Part shown: positions 61,657 through 64,000 of the stretch, one piece after another
Numbering within the stretch: the first letter of the stretch is position 1
Layout of the letters: the number at the start of each line of letters is the position of its first letter
From: Rhynchonema sp. JSB1_4
Lineage: Eukaryota > Nematoda > Chromadorea > Monhysterida > Xyalidae
DNA: 64,000 nucleotides
Reading direction: 5' to 3'
NCBI GenBank assembly: GCA_030248065.1
Contig: JASAMV010003812.1
Coordinates: forward strand, 45,475 to 109,474
The notes under the pieces: model-generated
Database searches by the model: none
What the model saw: the letters and a program-made list of their open reading frames with translations, nothing else
Told to the model about the DNA's origin: nothing
Translations under genes and position numbers: made by a program

Positions 61657-63231
61657 TCACAAACGTCGTTCATGCAGATCCCTGACGATCATGATTAACA
61701 AGAACATTATGATAACTTGACTTCGCAGAGCCTGTTCAATAGCCACGTCCTCACCTACAAACTGCGACACTGAATGAACCGAACTGAACTCCTCGGACAC
61801 ATAACCAATATCACCTTCGGTCTGCGTCTCTCTATCGACACAGCCAACCTCATGACCCGTTTGCGATTCACGATCAACGCCAAAACTGCCTCGTTCTTCC
61901 GTCGTCTGCGTCCCAGTGTCGCGAACCTACGCACATAAATAAAAAACCATTGCACATTTATTAAATTTTTTTTAAAAACAAACACGACATTGAAAACGAT
62001 AAACAATTGCAAATTGATATAACCCTGCCCACAAACTAACATTAACAGCGGACGCAACAAATCGAGGATCGTTCAGAATGCGCTCAATGTCAATATCGTC
62101 AATTAGTGGCATGCCTCCATCTGCAGGCGACAGATCTTGCAGAAAGGCATCATTCAAACCAATGCTGCGCTCATCAACTGCCGACAACACATCATGAATG
62201 TGCTCCGTTTCAGTCGGCGGAGGAGACAGGATCTGTAAAAAAAAATATGAACATTCGTAAGACACACACACCCCACATATGAAGAAAAATTAAACTTCCT
62301 AAATGTTTACCCTTCAACAAACACTGCATATATTTCTCCTAAATATATGAAATCTTAATCATGGCAAAAAAGGCGTCCTATAAAAGGCGCCACACAACCG
62401 CCACAACAAATACATCCATGCACTAACTTGGACTTCATCATCATAATTTTCATCCATACTTGGTGCTCCATCGTTCCGAGTCGAGCACGAAGCCGTCGTG
62501 ACCGACGAACTAGAACAGACGCCACTTTTCACCGGCGTCACTTGACCGGAAACAGCACCCTGGAATTCCAAACAAACCCCACTGCATGGCTGAACGAAAT
62601 GCCGAGCCTCAACCTCAAATAACAATACCATTTACATTTTCCAAAACAGACGCCCATGAAACAGACAACCATCACCAACATCACGAATAAATACTAAATT
62701 AAAAAAAACATGCCAAAGCCCGCAGAAAAACTGCAAACTACCAATCTTACCCGCAACGATCGAGAAATGTCGGGCTTCCTCTGTCGCGCTTTGCGACGCT
62801 TTTGCGATGGAAGCGAGTACTTCAAACCATAATATGAAGTATTTGTCTTTCGTCGCCTCTTGCGACCTTTATTGTTGTTCCCATTCCCCTGAAATATGTC
62901 TGCATACCCAACAACAGCGACAAAACACTTGCAACCTTAATAAAATACACAACCAAGTCATAAACCTACACTACTTAAACTTTCGTCACCACATGCAACT
63001 AAAATAAAATAATACCCCCCAAAAACATCATTACATGAAATATAATTTATAGTGAATACGACAACAAAAATTTAATATTCGTAACTGCACCTTCATTTCA
63101 GCTTCCTCCTCGTACGATGTATCGAGGTCCGTCACAACAATCGTTGGTGATGACATACCACTGTGATTTTTCTTTTCTTTTTCATTATCAGCATCCGACT
63201 CACGGCGACGATCACCAACTAATGTCGACAT
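61657..63231 (-). CDS. Protein with TQT motifs and C-terminal membrane anchor (5 exons, 289 aa)
   Basis: Exons: 63091-63231, 62751-62888, 62428-62559, 62041-62232, 61657-61926; every exon is a whole number of codons (47, 46, 44, 64, then 89 plus stop). The N-terminus is charged (GDRRRESDADNEKEKKNHSG). Exon 2 is a basic, nuclear-localisation-like stretch (KGRKRRRK, SQKRRKARQRK). Exons 3-4 are Ser/Asp-rich and acidic (SPADGGMPLIDDIDIERIL). The last exon has TGTQTTEE, ESQTGHE and ETQTEGD, followed by SQVIIMFLLIMIVRDLHERR, a single hydrophobic segment about 10 residues from the end. TQT is the core of dynein light chain LC8 binding motifs, so a tail-anchored LC8 partner is a reasonable inference, not shown. 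No family recognised. The order of basic region before membrane tail is unusual. Confidence 0.7.
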
Positions 63232-63255
63232 TCTTAAAATGGACCAAAACGTTGA

Positions 63256-63440
63256 TGTTACACAAACAAAAACCTAAAGGTGCCTAAATGTTACCCTTAG
63301 ACATGTTACACAAACAAAAAACCTAAAGGTGCCTAAATGTTACCCTTAGACATAAAAACCTAAAGGTGCCAAAATGTTACCTTTATACATGTTACACAAA
63401 CAAAAACCTAAAGGTGCCAAAATGTTACCCTTAGACAAAA
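63256..63440. repeat. About 50-bp minisatellite, four copies
   Basis: Units contain GTTACACAAACAAAAACC, TAAAGGTGCC, AAATGTTACC and CTTAGACAT; the third copy lacks the start. It lies immediately upstream of the minus-strand gene's ATG, within its 5' UTR or promoter. Confidence 0.9.
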
Positions 63441-64000
63441 CACCTTCAACAAAACGAATTGTTACCCTTAAACCAAATCCCAAACCTATAACATCAACAA
63501 CAAGCAGATATCTATATTATCCATAAATAGCGACACCACACAAAGCAAATTTGAAATATAACCCATTTCAATGAAACGGTTGAAGACACAAGTGCAAGCA
63601 CACTTAAAAATGAATTCAAACCGAACACAAACAAATTTTATCCAAAGCACGCAAATATGTAATCCAAATTAAAAAAGTGAACCAAATCCACAGAATGACT
63701 GCAACAATTAACTGTGATACCTGCGTAGAAAATAATACTGGAAAAACCGAACAAATTACCGCAACAAACATGTATTAACCTACCAACATGATTGAAATAA
63801 CAAACAAAGTGAAATTCAAAAAAAGATTCAAAAATGGAACTAACCAACCGTGGATAACTAAATACCGTTCCACAACAAACATTTCACTTTTTTCCGAAAA
63901 ATGCTCAAAAAATTGAAAAATGCAAAATTATAGAGAACAAATTAGAACTACAAAACTTCAAAGTATATATGCATATCCTTTTTCAATACAAAAATTTGGT
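63441..64000. other. AT-rich end of window; no gene seen
   Basis: About 560 AT-rich bases with no recognisable coding sequence. A short hydrophobic minus-strand frame (63638-63847) has no support. A distal promoter for the minus-strand gene would lie here. Confidence 0.5.

Overview
The window is animal nuclear DNA, most likely from a nematode or a close relative. The strongest evidence is a complete six-exon cuticle-type collagen: an N-terminal membrane anchor, then short Gly-X-Y blocks separated by cysteines. Genes have many small GT-AG introns with conserved phases, and intergenic DNA is rich in repeats. No bacterial features, rRNA genes or CRISPR arrays were seen. Every gene model was assembled by hand from splice signals and reading frame; most junctions were checked for phase, but none against a transcript.

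Layout. 1.6-5.4 kb (+): an 11-exon single-pass leucine-rich-repeat membrane protein. 6.0-12.3 kb (-): two tandem UDP-glucuronosyltransferases, each 11 exons and 515 residues with identical intron phases; their last exons are almost identical. 13.4-14.4 kb (+): a sigma-like glutathione S-transferase, so three phase II detoxification genes lie together. 15.8-17.4 kb (+): the cuticle collagen with a clear TATA/initiator promoter. 17.9-34.0 kb (-): four tandem paralogues (A-D) of a family with an N-terminal PHD-like zinc finger and a domain resembling the endonuclease/exonuclease/phosphatase (EEP) fold whose terminal catalytic His signature is absent. 34.0-43.7 kb: about 10 kb without a recognisable gene, holding a 1,051-bp hAT-like non-autonomous transposon with a perfect 8-bp target duplication. 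43.7-46.5 kb (+): a secreted M14 metallocarboxypeptidase with a (TG)n tract of about 100 repeats in an intron. 47.1-50.9 kb (+): a 17-exon type I membrane protein with one sushi-like domain. 52.0-60.6 kb (+): a secreted protein made of three about 200-residue modules with matching exon phases that I cannot assign to a known family. 61.7-63.2 kb (-): a small protein with TQT motifs and a C-terminal membrane segment.

The best candidates for something undescribed are the PHD/pseudo-EEP cluster (with a conserved acidic C-terminal peptide on separate 3' exons and one copy apparently decaying) and the three-module secreted protein. The introns carry several terminal-inverted-repeat and foldback elements, two of which belong to one MITE family.
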